Assembly: GCA_004294465.1 (NCBI GenBank)
Contig: REAV01000035.1
Coordinates: forward strand, 1 to 6,157
Length of the DNA: 6,157 bases
Reading direction: 5' to 3'
DNA from: Sphingobacteriia bacterium
GTDB lineage: Bacteria; Bacteroidota; Bacteroidia; Chitinophagales; Chitinophagaceae
Made by a program: the position numbers and the translations under genes. Under the pieces are notes generated by a model, which searched no databases, was not told where the DNA came from, and saw nothing but the letters and a program-made list of their open reading frames with translations. Shown here one piece after another: positions 6,141-6,157 of this stretch (positions within the stretch are counted from its first letter, which is position 1; every line of letters begins with the position of its first letter).

Positions 6141-6157
6141 TTTCAAAATATTTGGTT
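6141..6157 (+). promoter_or_regulatory. Start of a third promoter, P3 (-33 element only, cut by window end)
   Basis: TTTCAAAATATTTGGTT closely resembles the segment leading into P1's -33 element (5850-5866), with TTTG at 6151-6154 and an AT-rich stretch before it, including a weak 7-bp hairpin (6130-6136 with 6140-6146). With the same 19-base spacer its -7 element would begin at base 6174, outside the window, so only half of the promoter is seen. Confidence 0.5.

Larger units (their letters stand above)
5790..6157 (+). promoter_or_regulatory. Gene-free control region, probable upstream region of an rRNA/stable-RNA operon
   Basis: These 368 bases hold no credible coding sequence on either strand. 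They contain two complete Bacteroidota promoters and the start of a third, all pointing right, with boxA-like motifs between them and AT-rich stretches before each -33 element. Multiple strong tandem promoters, GC-rich bases at the predicted start sites and boxA-like leader sequences are the usual design ahead of rRNA operons, so the 16S rRNA gene is the expected downstream neighbour. That gene is outside the window, and a tRNA or ribosomal-protein operon remains possible. Confidence 0.6.

Noticed and set aside
1..6157. CRISPR array, insertion sequence, phage or defence genes
   Set aside because: No spaced direct repeats, transposase motifs, terminal repeats flanking a gene, or defence-family motifs were found; the genes are ordinary envelope and housekeeping genes.

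Overview
The window looks like chromosomal DNA of a Bacteroidota bacterium, most likely a Chitinophagaceae/Sphingobacteriia-type organism. The support is as follows. The DNA is AT-rich. Promoters match the Bacteroidota consensus (TAnnTTTG at -7 with TTTG at about -33) and clear Shine-Dalgarno sequences are absent. All four complete secreted proteins have a signal peptide predicted to be cut just before glutamine (A|Q). The gene content (paired TPM-domain proteins, a secreted M1 peptidase, small 'FLYIQSENNQPF'-type exported proteins) is typical of that phylum. The lineage below phylum is inference.

Layout. Bases 1-252 hold the 3' end of a short TPM-domain gene. A hairpin (255-285) separates it from a second, longer TPM-domain gene (299-1081) with a signal peptide, one membrane segment and a glycine-rich tail. 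A secreted protein of unknown function (1103-1900) follows after 21 bases and is probably co-transcribed. It converges on a large minus-strand gene for a secreted M1-family zinc aminopeptidase (1949-4402), and a two-way terminator (about 1890-1930) lies between them. On the other side of an 85-base divergent intergenic region is a plus-strand pair: a small exported protein of unknown function (4488-5054) and, three bases later, truA, the tRNA pseudouridine synthase (5058-5789), which ends near a likely terminator.

The last 368 bases (5790-6157) contain no credible gene but are highly structured. Two complete promoters have identical 19-base spacers, similar -7 elements and the same CCCG discriminator. 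Each is followed by a GTTCTTTRAA boxA-like sequence, and a third -33 element starts at the very end of the window. This is the arrangement expected of the multi-promoter control region of a stable-RNA (probably rRNA) operon, whose genes would lie just beyond base 6157.

Apart from truA (tRNA modification) and the presumed rRNA promoter block (translation machinery), the window is mainly cell-envelope or periplasmic genes. I see no CRISPR array, insertion sequence, prophage or defence system, and no clearly novel system. The most notable item is the tandem promoter block.
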